In this document: positions 1-7,958 of the stretch, in pieces
Position numbering within the stretch: the stretch's first letter is position 1
How the letters are laid out: every line of letters begins with the position of its first letter
DNA from: Flavobacteriales bacterium
GTDB lineage: Bacteria; Bacteroidota; Bacteroidia; Flavobacteriales_F; PHOS-HE28
Length of the DNA: 12,537 nt
Assembly: GCA_025455765.1 (NCBI GenBank)
Contig: JALOLX010000047.1
Coordinates: 1-12,537, forward strand
Reading direction: 5' to 3'
Notes under the pieces: generated by a model
The model's database searches: none
What the model was told of the DNA's origin: nothing
What the model saw: only the letters and a program-made list of their open reading frames with translations
Program-made: the position numbers and the translations under genes

Positions 1-924
1 AGCATCACCGCCCTGTTCGACGCCTTCAAAGCGGTGCCTCCCGAAGAGAAGCGCAGCCTCGGCCCGCTGATGAACAGCCTCAAGCAACTGGCACAGCAGC
101 GCCTCGATGAGCTGCGCGCCACAGCTGATGAGGCCCCTACGCAGCGCGGTCCCGCGGTCGATCTCAGCGCACCGGCGCTCACCTCCACCACCGGCAGCCT
201 GCACCCGCTTACGGTTGTGCGTCAGCGCATCGTGGACATCTTCACCCGCCTGGGCTACACGGTGAGCCAGGGCCCTGAAGTGGAGGATGATCGCCACAAC
301 TTCAGCGCCCTCAACTTCCCGCCCGACCATCCTGCGCGCGACATGCAGGACACCTTCTTCGTGCAAGGCGGTGAACTGGCCCTGCGCACCCACACCAGTA
401 GCGTGCAGGTGCGTGTGATGGAGGCTGGCAGGCCGCCCTTCCGTACCATCAGTCCTGGTCGGGTGTACCGCAACGAGGCCATCAGCGCACGTGCCCATTG
501 CATGTTCCACCAGGTGGAAGCGCTTTACGTGGACGAGCACGTCAGCTTCGCCGACCTCAAGGGCACGCTGGACCTCTTCACCAAAAGCTTGTTCGGGCCG
601 GAGGTGAGCATTCGCATGCGCCCCAGCTATTTCCCCTTCACCGAGCCCAGCGCCGAGGTGGACATGAGCTGCACCGTGTGTGGAGGCAGCGGCTGCAGCC
701 TGTGCAAGCAGAGCGGCTGGGTGGAGATCATGGGCTGTGGTATGGTGGATCCAGCGGTGCTGGCCAACTGCGGCATAGATCCTGAACGGTACAGCGGCTT
801 TGCACTGGGCATGGGCATCGAACGCATCACCCAGCTCATCTACCGCGTACCCGATCTGCGGATGTATTGGGAGAACGACGTCCGTTTCCTCGACCAGTTC
901 AAGGCGGCCCCATTCCGCGGCTAG
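1..924 (+). CDS. pheS: Phenylalanine--tRNA ligase alpha subunit (partial, 5' end outside window)
   Basis: This is the catalytic alpha chain of the cytoplasmic (alpha-beta)2 phenylalanyl-tRNA synthetase, which charges tRNA-Phe. The frame is open from base 1 and the first residues align with the N-terminal helical arm of PheS (PPEEKRSLGPLMN), so roughly the first 35 residues lie upstream. A GTG at 34 is internal, not the start. All three class II motifs are visible: motif 1 from about nt 202 (HPLTVVRQRI), motif 2 from about nt 439 (FRTISPGRVYRNE) and motif 3 at about nt 796-831 (GFALGMGIERI). At nt 670-705 there is a CxxC-x4-CxxC insert before GWVEIMGCGMV. It is absent from the E. coli protein but occurs in many bacterial PheS proteins and may bind zinc. 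The C-terminus is complete (stop TAG). pheT is not next to it downstream. Very confident. Confidence 0.97.
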   Translation, partial: SITALFDAFKAVPPEEKRSLGPLMNSLKQLAQQRLDELRATADEAPTQRGPAVDLSAPALTSTTGSLHPLTVVRQRIVDIFTRLGYTVSQGPEVEDDRHNFSALNFPPDHPARDMQDTFFVQGGELALRTHTSSVQVRVMEAGRPPFRTISPGRVYRNEAISARAHCMFHQVEALYVDEHVSFADLKGTLDLFTKSLFGPEVSIRMRPSYFPFTEPSAEVDMSCTVCGGSGCSLCKQSGWVEIMGCGMVDPAVLANCGIDPERYSGFALGMGIERITQLIYRVPDLRMYWENDVRFLDQFKAAPFRG

Positions 925-930
925 CGGCCC

Positions 931-2208
931 ATGGAGCGAGCGCTGCACAGCGGTGTTTGCGTGCTGGGCGGCGGTCCGGGGGGCAGCACTGCGGCCCTGC
1001 GGCTCAGCCAACTGGGCGTGCCCTGCATCCTGGTGGAGAAGGGCCGTTTCCCACGCGACAAGGTCTGTGGCGACGCCCTCAGCGGCAAGGTGATGCGCAG
1101 CCTGGAGCGGCTGGATCCAGCGCTTGCTGCCCAGGTGAAGGCCCACGGCCAAGGCATGCCCAGCTGGGGCGTCACCTTTGTAGCACCCAGTGGACGTGCA
1201 TTAAGGGTCCCCTTCAGCCGACACACCGGCGAAGGAGAAGCGCCAGGCGTCATCCTACCACGGCTCCATTTCGATGACATCCTGTTCCAACGCGCCAAAG
1301 AGACGCCCGGGGTCACAGTGCTGGAAGGAGTGGCTGCCAAAGCCGTTGAGCGCACACCCACCGGATGGCACATCACCCTTGAACATGGCGATCGCACGTC
1401 GCCCAACGACGGTCCTACAAGCCTTACGGCGGATCTCATCCTCGACGCCAGCGGGGCCAACTCCAGCTTCGCGCGCCATGTGGCCGGCCTGCCGATGGAA
1501 CCCCGCCACCACGCGGCAGGGGTGCGCGCCTACTACAGCGGTGTGCGCGACCTCGACCCCCAGGGCTTCATCGAACTGCACTTCCTCAAGGACCTGCTGC
1601 CCGGCTACCTGTGGATATTCCCCCTGCCGGATGGCCGCGCCAACGTGGGCTTGGGCCTGCGCAGCGATGTGGTGCGTAAGCGGCGCGCAGACCTCAAGGC
1701 CATGATGCGCGAGCTGTTGGCCACCCACCCTGCGTTCAAGGCGCGCTTCGCCAACGCCACACTGGAGGGGCCGGTGCAGGGCATGGGGCTGCCCTTGGCC
1801 AGCAAGCGGCATCCGCTCAGCGGCGACGGCTATCTGCTGATCGGCGATGCCGGCCACCTCATCGACCCCTTCACCGGCGAAGGCATCAGCCATGCCATGA
1901 TCAGCGGCGTGCACGCGGCGGAAGTGGCGGCGGACATGCTGCAGCGCAGCAGCATCACGGCGAGCGCAGCCAAACAATACGATGCCCGTGTGTGGCGCCG
2001 CCTGGGCAAGGAGCTCGCCATCAGCACACGCTTGCAGCAGCTGGCACACCGGGCCTGGCTCTTCGACTTCGTGGTGGACCGGGCCAACAAGAACCCCGCG
2101 TTGGCCGACACCATCAGCAGCATGTTCACCGACCTCGACCTGCGGGAACGGCTGAAGAAGCCCGGGTTCTACATGGACCTGGTGCTGGGCCGGAAGCTCA
2201 AGGCTTGA
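931..2208 (+). CDS. Geranylgeranyl reductase family FAD-dependent oxidoreductase
   Basis: A 425-residue flavoprotein of the PHBH-fold geranylgeranyl-reductase/halogenase-like superfamily. Visible features are the N-terminal dinucleotide-binding loop (residues 11-19, VLGGGPGGS), the KVCGDALSG segment (44-52) typical of this family, DASGANSS (172-179) and the second FAD motif GDAGHLIDPFTGEGI (305-319). The length is normal for the family. Archaeal and plant members reduce isoprenoid double bonds. In heterotrophic Bacteroidota the substrate is unknown, and a polyprenyl or quinone-type lipid is only an inference. No transmembrane segment is obvious. The ATG lies 6 bases after the pheS stop, so co-transcription is likely. 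The last 11 bases overlap the 3' end of the opposing T9SS gene. Confident of the family, not of the substrate. Confidence 0.9.
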   Translation: MERALHSGVCVLGGGPGGSTAALRLSQLGVPCILVEKGRFPRDKVCGDALSGKVMRSLERLDPALAAQVKAHGQGMPSWGVTFVAPSGRALRVPFSRHTGEGEAPGVILPRLHFDDILFQRAKETPGVTVLEGVAAKAVERTPTGWHITLEHGDRTSPNDGPTSLTADLILDASGANSSFARHVAGLPMEPRHHAAGVRAYYSGVRDLDPQGFIELHFLKDLLPGYLWIFPLPDGRANVGLGLRSDVVRKRRADLKAMMRELLATHPAFKARFANATLEGPVQGMGLPLASKRHPLSGDGYLLIGDAGHLIDPFTGEGISHAMISGVHAAEVAADMLQRSSITASAAKQYDARVWRRLGKELAISTRLQQLAHRAWLFDFVVDRANKNPALADTISSMFTDLDLRERLKKPGFYMDLVLGRKLKA

Positions 2209-3883
2209 TGAAGCGGACCACGGAGCGCTGTTCTGCGCTACGGGCTTCAAGCACATACTGCCCTGAACGAAGCGCGTTCGTAGGCAAGGTGGTTCGCGTG
2301 GTGCCTGCCGCCACAGCGCGCGTTCCTTCCAACACTGAACGCCCCATCGCATCCACGACGCGCAGCTGGACGGTGCCTGGTCCACGCAAGGCCAGGTCCA
2401 ATACCAATTGATCACCCACCGGGACACCGATCAGCCGGGCCAATGCCGTTCCTGCTGCAGGCAACTCCACCACGCGCACCTTGGCCCTGTCCTCGGCACT
2501 CAATCCGCTGATGTCCAACGTGCCGCCATCCAAGGTCACCACCAGCTGCATGCGCCCTCCGATGCTGAATGCATTGTGCAGCTTGGCGCCCGGGGCGAAG
2601 CGTAGCGTTGCTCCTCGACCCAAGGTCACCTGCATGTCCTGGGGTTCTGTAGCCCCCGGGGATTCCTTCATGATGAGCATGCCATGCATGTCGAAGATGC
2701 CGCCTGGCGCAATGTCCAGGTTGGCTTCACTGCTCATCAACAGCATGCCCCGTCCGTTCCAACCATACTGGAAGGTGCTACCGGGAGCCACGCGCAAGGT
2801 GCTTCCCTTCTGGAATTGGAAACACGCCTGCCGCGAAGCCAGGTCCACATGCCCAGATCGATACTCGAAGGTCGACCCACCCGGCCAAAGCACCTCTACG
2901 AACTCCCATCCCATGCAGAGGTCAGCGCCCTGGTTGATCACCGTGAGCGGATGGCGCAGCGTATCGCTGCCCTGCACCAATGCACCGCGCAATTGGGTGT
3001 AAGGCTGGAAATTGAAGCCCGAATAGTCGCCCAGGGTGACCGTGATCGGCGTGGGCTCAGGTACGTTCGGTTCGGGGGCGAAGTCGAGATACCCCATGTT
3101 CGTGGGGCTCGGGTATGAGGCTCCCGGGTGCATCACCAGGTAGTTCAGCCAGGAGAACGACCAGAATTCAAAGCTGAACGGTCCTGTGCGGTAGTCGGGA
3201 AGCACATCCTCGGTCAGCCGGACCAAGGAACCGTCCTGGTCCATGTTCTGCACTTCGGACGAGAACGGTTGGATGTATTGCCCTGGCTGAGACTCGGCCA
3301 GTTTCATGCTCACGATGAACTCGCGCAGCTCGTTCTGTTCGAACTTCTCCGTAGGCACACAGAGCGTGAACGGATAGGGGCCGAATTCCTGATCATCGTA
3401 CGCGGCATCGTACCAGCGGAGGTCCGTACCCACACCATCTTCGGAAGGAATGCGTACCGCCGCGAAAACCCCGGTGCACGGGCCTCCCGGGCAAGGGCTG
3501 GTGTCAAAGCCGAACGGTGAATACGTTTCGAAGCCGAGGCCGTATTGGTTGTTGGAACTCAGCGGCAACACGTTGTTATCGTCGTAGCGCGCGCGCAGGA
3601 ACACCGGCCTGCCGGGTGCGATCTGATCGACCAGGATGCTGGGATACGGATAGGTGCCCAGCAACCGCCAGAGGTCGAAGCAGCGCGTGGTATCGCGTGG
3701 GCCGTACCAGGCGTCATCGGTGGTCTGGTAGGCCTCCCAGCCTTGGTAACCACGGATCAGGATGCTGGTATCCTGGGGACACGGCATGGTGAGGGTGTCC
3801 GCGGGGTTGAAGCTTGGGAGCTGCACCTGTGCGGACGAACCGTATGCAAGCAAGAGCGCAAATACCGTGTACCGTCGATCCAT
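2198..3883 (-). CDS. Secreted protein with T9SS type A C-terminal sorting domain, beta-solenoid-like repeats
   Basis: A 561-residue predicted exported protein of unknown function. I chose the ATG at 3881-3883 because it gives a compact signal peptide (MDRRYTVFALLLAYGSSAQ). An upstream in-frame GTG at 3953-3955 would add 24 polar residues before it and spoil the signal. Residues 20-350 match nothing I recognise and contain scattered Cys (35, 69, 131, 136, 175, 323, 354). Residues 360-435 hold three copies of a short motif, L-x-[VIF]-A-P-G (TLRVAPGSTF 362-371, NLDIAPGGIF 388-397, TLRFAPGAKL 426-435), suggesting a beta-solenoid stalk. The C-terminal 60 or so residues (VQLRVVDAMGRSVLEG ... GQYVLEA ... 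VVRFIKP) look like a T9SS type A sorting domain, so the protein is probably delivered to the cell surface or medium. It lies 78 bases downstream of pyk but has its own promoter-like box. Confidence 0.85.
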   Translation of the reverse strand: MDRRYTVFALLLAYGSSAQVQLPSFNPADTLTMPCPQDTSILIRGYQGWEAYQTTDDAWYGPRDTTRCFDLWRLLGTYPYPSILVDQIAPGRPVFLRARYDDNNVLPLSSNNQYGLGFETYSPFGFDTSPCPGGPCTGVFAAVRIPSEDGVGTDLRWYDAAYDDQEFGPYPFTLCVPTEKFEQNELREFIVSMKLAESQPGQYIQPFSSEVQNMDQDGSLVRLTEDVLPDYRTGPFSFEFWSFSWLNYLVMHPGASYPSPTNMGYLDFAPEPNVPEPTPITVTLGDYSGFNFQPYTQLRGALVQGSDTLRHPLTVINQGADLCMGWEFVEVLWPGGSTFEYRSGHVDLASRQACFQFQKGSTLRVAPGSTFQYGWNGRGMLLMSSEANLDIAPGGIFDMHGMLIMKESPGATEPQDMQVTLGRGATLRFAPGAKLHNAFSIGGRMQLVVTLDGGTLDISGLSAEDRAKVRVVELPAAGTALARLIGVPVGDQLVLDLALRGPGTVQLRVVDAMGRSVLEGTRAVAAGTTRTTLPTNALRSGQYVLEARSAEQRSVVRFIKP

Positions 3884-3936
3884 GGGCGCAGTGTTGATGG
3901 TCAGACGTCGGCGGGGGCCGTTCCGCTGCCCAGACC

Positions 3937-3944
3937 CGAAGATA
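3937..3944 (-). promoter_or_regulatory. Possible Bacteroidota-type -7 box for the T9SS gene at 2198-3883
   Basis: On the minus strand this reads TATCTTCG, seven of eight matches to TAnnTTTG. It sits in the 78-base gap between the pyk stop and the T9SS start, and would give a 5' leader of about 45-50 bases. No TTG lies within the usual 17-23 base spacing upstream (the nearest is about 29 away), so the call is weak. Confidence 0.3.
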
Positions 3945-3961
3945 CACCGGTACACCTAGCC

Positions 3962-5383
3962 CTACGCCGGACTCAACTTCAGCATGTTGGACATGCCTTG
4001 TTCAGCAATGGGCATGCTGGCCACGTTCACCACCAGATCGCCTTTGTCCACGAACTTCTTGCTGCGCAGGATGTGCTTGATGTCCGCGATGGTATGGTCG
4101 GTGCTCACGGTCTTGTCGTAGTACTCCGCGCGCACGCCCCATACCAGGTTCAACATGTTCAGGATGCGTTTGTTGCTGGTGAAGGCGAAGATGTGCGCCT
4201 TGGGCCGCATGCTGCTGATCTTGAACGCTGTGTAGCCACTGTGCGTCATGGTCACGATGGCCTTGATGTCGATGGCGGCGGCCATGCGCACGCTCGCCAT
4301 GCAGATGGCATCGGTCACCATGCGGTCGTTGTCCTCCAGACCGGGCTGTTCCACATTGAACATCGCTTCGCTGGTCTCCATTTCGAGCAGGATGCGGTTC
4401 ATGGCCTTCACCACTTCCACGGGGAACTTGCCCACGCTGGTCTCGGCGCTGAGCATCACCGCATCGGCATGGTCCAGCACGGCGTTGGCCACGTCGTTCA
4501 CCTCGGCACGGGTGGGCGTGATGTTGGTGATCATGCTCTCCATCATCTGCGTGGCCACGATCACTGGGCGGTGCTGTACCAGACAGCGGCGGATGATGTC
4601 CTTCTGCACCAACGGCACCTTCTCCATGGGGATCTCCACGCCCAGGTCGCCGCGGGCCACCATCAGCGCATCGCTCTCGCGGATGATCTCATCGATCTCC
4701 TGCAGGGCCTCCGGCTTTTCGATCTTGGCCACCACACGGGCGTGCTTTTCGCGCGAATTGATGATGCCCTTCAGTTCAATGATGTCGCGGGCGCTGCGCA
4801 CGAAGCTCAGGCCCACCCAATCCACCTCGTGGTCCAGCGCGAAGTCGAGGTCCTGCTTGTCCTTCTCCGTCAGGCAGGGCAGGCTGATCTTGGTGTTGGG
4901 CAGGTTCAGGCCCTTGTTGGCGCTGAGCATGCCGCCGTGGATCACCCGGGTGGTCACATTGGTATGCCCATCGGTGGCCACCACTTCCAGGCGCAGCTTG
5001 CCATCATCGAGCAGCACCAGTTCGCCCTTCTTCACATCCTTGGGGAACTGCACGTAGCTGGTGCTCACCAGTCCAGGGCGGCCTTTCACAGGCTCCACGG
5101 TGATCACCAGTTCAGAGCCGTCCACCAGCTCGATGGGGCCGTCCTGCATTTCGCCCACGCGCATCTTGGGGCCCTGCAGATCGGCGAGGATGGCCGTGTG
5201 CATGCCCAGGTCGGCGCTCACCTGGCGGATGTTGCGGATCAGCTCGGTGTAGAAGGCGTAGTTGCCGTGGCTGAAGTTGAGGCGGCACACGTCCATGCCG
5301 CCCAGCATCATTTGGCGGAGCACGTCGGGCGATGCGGAGGCCGGGCCGATGGTGGCCACGATCTTGGTCTTCGGGTCGATCAT
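3962..5383 (-). CDS. pyk: Pyruvate kinase
   Basis: Transfers phosphate from phosphoenolpyruvate to ADP, the last step of glycolysis, in the cytoplasm. At 473 residues it is normal for a bacterial pyruvate kinase. Visible are the N-terminal KTKIVATIGPAS (5-16), the ATP/PEP-site segment RLNFSHG (34-40), LADLQGPKMRVG (67-78) at the start of the lid domain, the signature VVAKIEKPEAL (217-227) with catalytic Lys220 and metal ligand Glu222, MVARGDLGVE (241-250) with metal ligand Asp246, and ATQMMESM (277-284) followed by TPTRAEVNDVANAV. The C-terminal allosteric-type domain is complete (about 350-473). The ATG starts 9 bases after the stop of the IPExxxVDY gene, so it is probably the last housekeeping gene of the acpP-fabF-rnc run. 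No Shine-Dalgarno is seen. Confidence 0.98.
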   Translation of the reverse strand: MIDPKTKIVATIGPASASPDVLRQMMLGGMDVCRLNFSHGNYAFYTELIRNIRQVSADLGMHTAILADLQGPKMRVGEMQDGPIELVDGSELVITVEPVKGRPGLVSTSYVQFPKDVKKGELVLLDDGKLRLEVVATDGHTNVTTRVIHGGMLSANKGLNLPNTKISLPCLTEKDKQDLDFALDHEVDWVGLSFVRSARDIIELKGIINSREKHARVVAKIEKPEALQEIDEIIRESDALMVARGDLGVEIPMEKVPLVQKDIIRRCLVQHRPVIVATQMMESMITNITPTRAEVNDVANAVLDHADAVMLSAETSVGKFPVEVVKAMNRILLEMETSEAMFNVEQPGLEDNDRMVTDAICMASVRMAAAIDIKAIVTMTHSGYTAFKISSMRPKAHIFAFTSNKRILNMLNLVWGVRAEYYDKTVSTDHTIADIKHILRSKKFVDKGDLVVNVASMPIAEQGMSNMLKLSPA

Positions 5384-5392
5384 AGGGGGTGC

Positions 5393-5806
5393 TTAGAGCA
5401 GCAGTTTATAGCCCTCCTTCAAGTGGTCGTAGGGCAGCAGGAATGCAGTGAGGATGTGATCGGTGGCGCGCAGGCGGTCCAGCAGATCGGGATGTTGCTG
5501 AGCGAGCTCGCGGTCCACCACCAGGAAGTAATCGGTCTGGCGCTGTTCCTTCAACAGGCAGCCATCCGCGCTGTGGTTGTTCACCAGGGTGTAGCGGCCG
5601 GTGTTGTCCTCTGCCTCATGGTCGTACACCATGTAGGTGAGGGTGCGGCCGGCCACTTCTTCGGTCAAGGGCGTGCGCCGCCGGGTAAGGGCCAGATCGA
5701 GGCTGCGATTGATGGCCCAGCACAGGCGGTGGTCCTTCACATGGCTGCTGATGCCAACGACCACCACTTCGGGGTCGGGTTGCAGATCGAGCTTGTACTT
5801 GGCCAT
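5393..5806 (-). CDS. IPExxxVDY family protein (variant motif)
   Basis: A 137-residue cytoplasmic protein of a Bacteroidota family without known function, named for a conserved IPExxxVDY sequence. The family fit rests on GISSHVKDHRLCWAINRSL (18-36), on YFLVVD (93-98), and on the position between rnc and pyk, which is the usual place of this family. The naming motif has drifted: residues 85-93 read LKEQRQTDY, keeping E, D and Y but losing the I, P and V. The start is uncertain. The ATG at 5804-5806 gives MAKYKLDL, which matches how family members begin. An upstream ATG at 5870-5872 overlaps the rnc stop as TGATG and would add 22 residues; this suggests translational coupling, but the added residues look unlike the family. 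I prefer the shorter form. Confidence 0.8.
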   Translation of the reverse strand: MAKYKLDLQPDPEVVVVGISSHVKDHRLCWAINRSLDLALTRRRTPLTEEVAGRTLTYMVYDHEAEDNTGRYTLVNNHSADGCLLKEQRQTDYFLVVDRELAQQHPDLLDRLRATDHILTAFLLPYDHLKEGYKLLL

Positions 5807-5871
5807 GAGGAGTGGCCCAAAGGTAGTCCACGGGGCATCGCTGCGGTGGCTGACCTGCACACCCGCAGGCA

Positions 5872-6675
5872 TCAGGCTTCCGGGGCTTGGCGGGGGCGGC
5901 GCCGAGCGGGACGGCGAGGGGTGCCACCATCCGCTTGGGGCGCGGCATCGGGGGGTGTACTGCGCCGCGAACGCATGCTGCGGAAGGCGCTCTGGGCGGC
6001 CTCTTGCTCCGCCGTCTTTTTGCTCACCCCGCGACCGGTGCCGCGCAGGTCACCACCGATGAGCACCTCGGCCACGTAGGTCTTTCCGCGCGGGCCACCA
6101 TGCTCCTCCTTCACCACGAACTCCACCTTCTTGCGGCGCTTCTGCCCCCACTCCAGCAGGCGGCTCTTGCCATCCTTGTCCTCCTTCTCGATCTCCTTGA
6201 GGTCGAAGTGCTGGTGGATGAGCTTCACCACCACCTTGCGGGTGCGCTCGAAGCCCTTGTCCAGGAAGAGCGCGCCGATCAACGCTTCCAGCGCGTTGCC
6301 GGGCACGGAGCTCTCGTGGCTGCGCGCCAGGTTGCTCTCCAACACGCGTTCGATCTGGATGTGCTTGGCGAGGGTGTTCAGCTGGCTGCGGCTCACGAGC
6401 TTGCTGCGCATGCGGGTGAGGAAGCCTTCGCCCTTGTCCGGATAGGTGTTGAAGAGCAGCCCGCCGATGATGGCGTCGAGCACCGCATCGCCCAGGAACT
6501 CCAGCCGTTCGTTGTCCGGCAGATCGGGGCGGTCATCGGCCACCGCGCTCACGTGGCGCAAGGCTTGGCGGTAAAGGGGCAGATCGCCCGGGGTGATGCC
6601 CAAGGTCTGTCGGCACCATGCCCGCACCCGGCGTTCCTCGGGGTTGCGCGCTCGGCTGAAGAGACCGCGTAACAA
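5872..6675 (-). CDS. rnc: Ribonuclease III
   Basis: Double-strand-specific endoribonuclease that processes rRNA precursors and structured mRNAs. With a TTG start at 6673-6675 it has 267 residues. Visible are the signature NERLEFLGDAVL (55-66) and a second active-site helix GNALEALIGALFLDKG (126-141) in which Glu130 matches E. coli Glu117. Asn127 sits where E. coli has Asp114, which I believe is common in this phylum. A double-stranded RNA-binding domain follows (about 170-235, ending GxGxSKKTAEQEAAQSAF). The last 30 or so residues are a basic, Pro/Arg-rich tail (RRPARRRPRQ). I chose TTG because no ATG lies between the fabF stop and the conserved region, and it yields MLRGLFSRARNPEE, resembling the N-termini of relatives. 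It begins 5 bases after the fabF stop. An ATG far upstream (7083) only reads fabF out of frame. Confidence 0.93.
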   Translation of the reverse strand: MLRGLFSRARNPEERRVRAWCRQTLGITPGDLPLYRQALRHVSAVADDRPDLPDNERLEFLGDAVLDAIIGGLLFNTYPDKGEGFLTRMRSKLVSRSQLNTLAKHIQIERVLESNLARSHESSVPGNALEALIGALFLDKGFERTRKVVVKLIHQHFDLKEIEKEDKDGKSRLLEWGQKRRKKVEFVVKEEHGGPRGKTYVAEVLIGGDLRGTGRGVSKKTAEQEAAQSAFRSMRSRRSTPPDAAPQADGGTPRRPARRRPRQAPEA

Positions 6676-6680
6676 GGGGC

Positions 6681-7931
6681 TCAGCTGTACTTGCGGAAGA
6701 TCACCGACGTGTTGTGCCCACCGAAGCCGAACGTGTTGCTCAGCGCAGCGTTCACCGTGCGCTTCTGGGCCACGTTGAAGGTGAAGTTCAGCTTCGGATC
6801 GATCTCGGGATCGTCCGTGAAATGATTGATCGTGGGCGGCACGATGTCCGTATGCACGGCCATGATGGCGGCCACCCCTTCCACCGCACCGGCGCCGCCC
6901 AGCAGGTGACCCGTCATGCTCTTGGTGGCGCTGATGTTCAGCTTGTAGGCATGCTCGCCGAAGAGGCGCTGGATGGCCTTCACTTCCTGCGGGTCGCCAA
7001 TGGGGGTGCTGGTCCCGTGCGTATTGATGTAGTCGATGTCCGTGGGTTGGAGGCCGGCATCGCGCAAGGCGTGTTTCATGCACAGCTCCGCACCGAGGCC
7101 ATCGGGGTGTGGCGCGGTGATGTGGTACGCATCGCTGCTCATCCCCCCACCGATCACCTCAGCATAGATCTTGGCGCCCCGTGCCAGGGCGTGCTCCAGG
7201 TCCTCCAGGATGATGGCCGCCCCGCCTTCGCCCAGCACGAATCCATCGCGGTCCTTGTCGTAGGGGCGCGATGCCGTGGCCGGATCGTCGTTGCGGGTGC
7301 TCATGGCGTGCAGCGCGTTGAAGCCGCCCACCCCCGCCTCATAGATCGCCGCCTCACTGCCACCCGTCACCACGGCCACACAGGTGCCCAGGCGGATGTA
7401 GTTGAAGGCATCGATCATGGCGTTGTTGCTGCTGGCGCAGGCGCTGGCCGTCACGTAGCTGGGCCCGTGCAGCACATGGCGCATGCTGATGAGGCCCGCC
7501 GCGCTGTCGGCGATCATCTTCGGAATGAAGAAGGGGTTGAAGCGCGGCGTACCATCGCCCCGCCCGAAGCCCACACACTCGTCCTGGAAGGTCTTGAGCC
7601 CGCCGATGCCACTGCCCCAGATCACCCCGATGCGCTCCCGGTCCACCTTCTCCAGGTCCAGGCCGGAGTCCTTGATCGCCTCATCGGCGCAGACCACAGC
7701 GAACTGGGTGTAGGGATCCATCTTCCGCGCTTCCTTGCGGTCGATGTAGTCCTCCGGGTTGAACCCCTTCACCTCACAGGCGAACTGTGTCTTGAACTTC
7801 GACGCGTCGAAGCGGGTGATGGGCGCGGCGCCGCTGCGGCCGCTCACCAGACCCTCCCAGTACGCTTGGAGCGTGTTGCCGAGGGGGGTGAGCGCACCCA
7901 GTCCAGTTACGACGACGCGTCTGAGCTGCAT
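6681..7931 (-). CDS. fabF: Beta-ketoacyl-ACP synthase II
   Basis: Condensing enzyme of type II fatty acid elongation; it joins malonyl-ACP to acyl-ACP in the cytoplasm. The 416 residues are the normal length and colinear with FabF throughout. The catalytic triad is visible: Cys165 in TASACASSNNA, His305 in NTHGTSTPIGD and His342 in TKSMTGHLLGGAGAVE. The C-terminal GFGGHN (402-407) is the usual glycine-rich loop. The ATG at 7929-7931 gives the standard start MQLRRVVVTGLGALTPLG. It follows acpP by 27 bases and precedes rnc by 5, so enzyme and carrier protein are probably co-transcribed. A long opposite-strand frame across it is not a gene. Confidence 0.98.
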   Translation of the reverse strand: MQLRRVVVTGLGALTPLGNTLQAYWEGLVSGRSGAAPITRFDASKFKTQFACEVKGFNPEDYIDRKEARKMDPYTQFAVVCADEAIKDSGLDLEKVDRERIGVIWGSGIGGLKTFQDECVGFGRGDGTPRFNPFFIPKMIADSAAGLISMRHVLHGPSYVTASACASSNNAMIDAFNYIRLGTCVAVVTGGSEAAIYEAGVGGFNALHAMSTRNDDPATASRPYDKDRDGFVLGEGGAAIILEDLEHALARGAKIYAEVIGGGMSSDAYHITAPHPDGLGAELCMKHALRDAGLQPTDIDYINTHGTSTPIGDPQEVKAIQRLFGEHAYKLNISATKSMTGHLLGGAGAVEGVAAIMAVHTDIVPPTINHFTDDPEIDPKLNFTFNVAQKRTVNAALSNTFGFGGHNTSVIFRKYS

Positions 7932-7958
7932 GCGTGGGGACCCTTCACAGGGCCGGGT

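Noticed and set aside
1255..2427. 390-codon minus-strand open frame opposite the oxidoreductase gene
   Set aside because: Antisense shadow of a clear FAD enzyme, with low-complexity Gln/Ala/Val/His composition and no motif.
3545..6079. 844-codon plus-strand open frame opposite pyk, the IPExxxVDY gene and part of rnc
   Set aside because: It is antisense to well-recognised conserved genes, is rich in His, Ala, Gln and Val without family features, and is explained by strong GC bias at codon third positions on the other strand.
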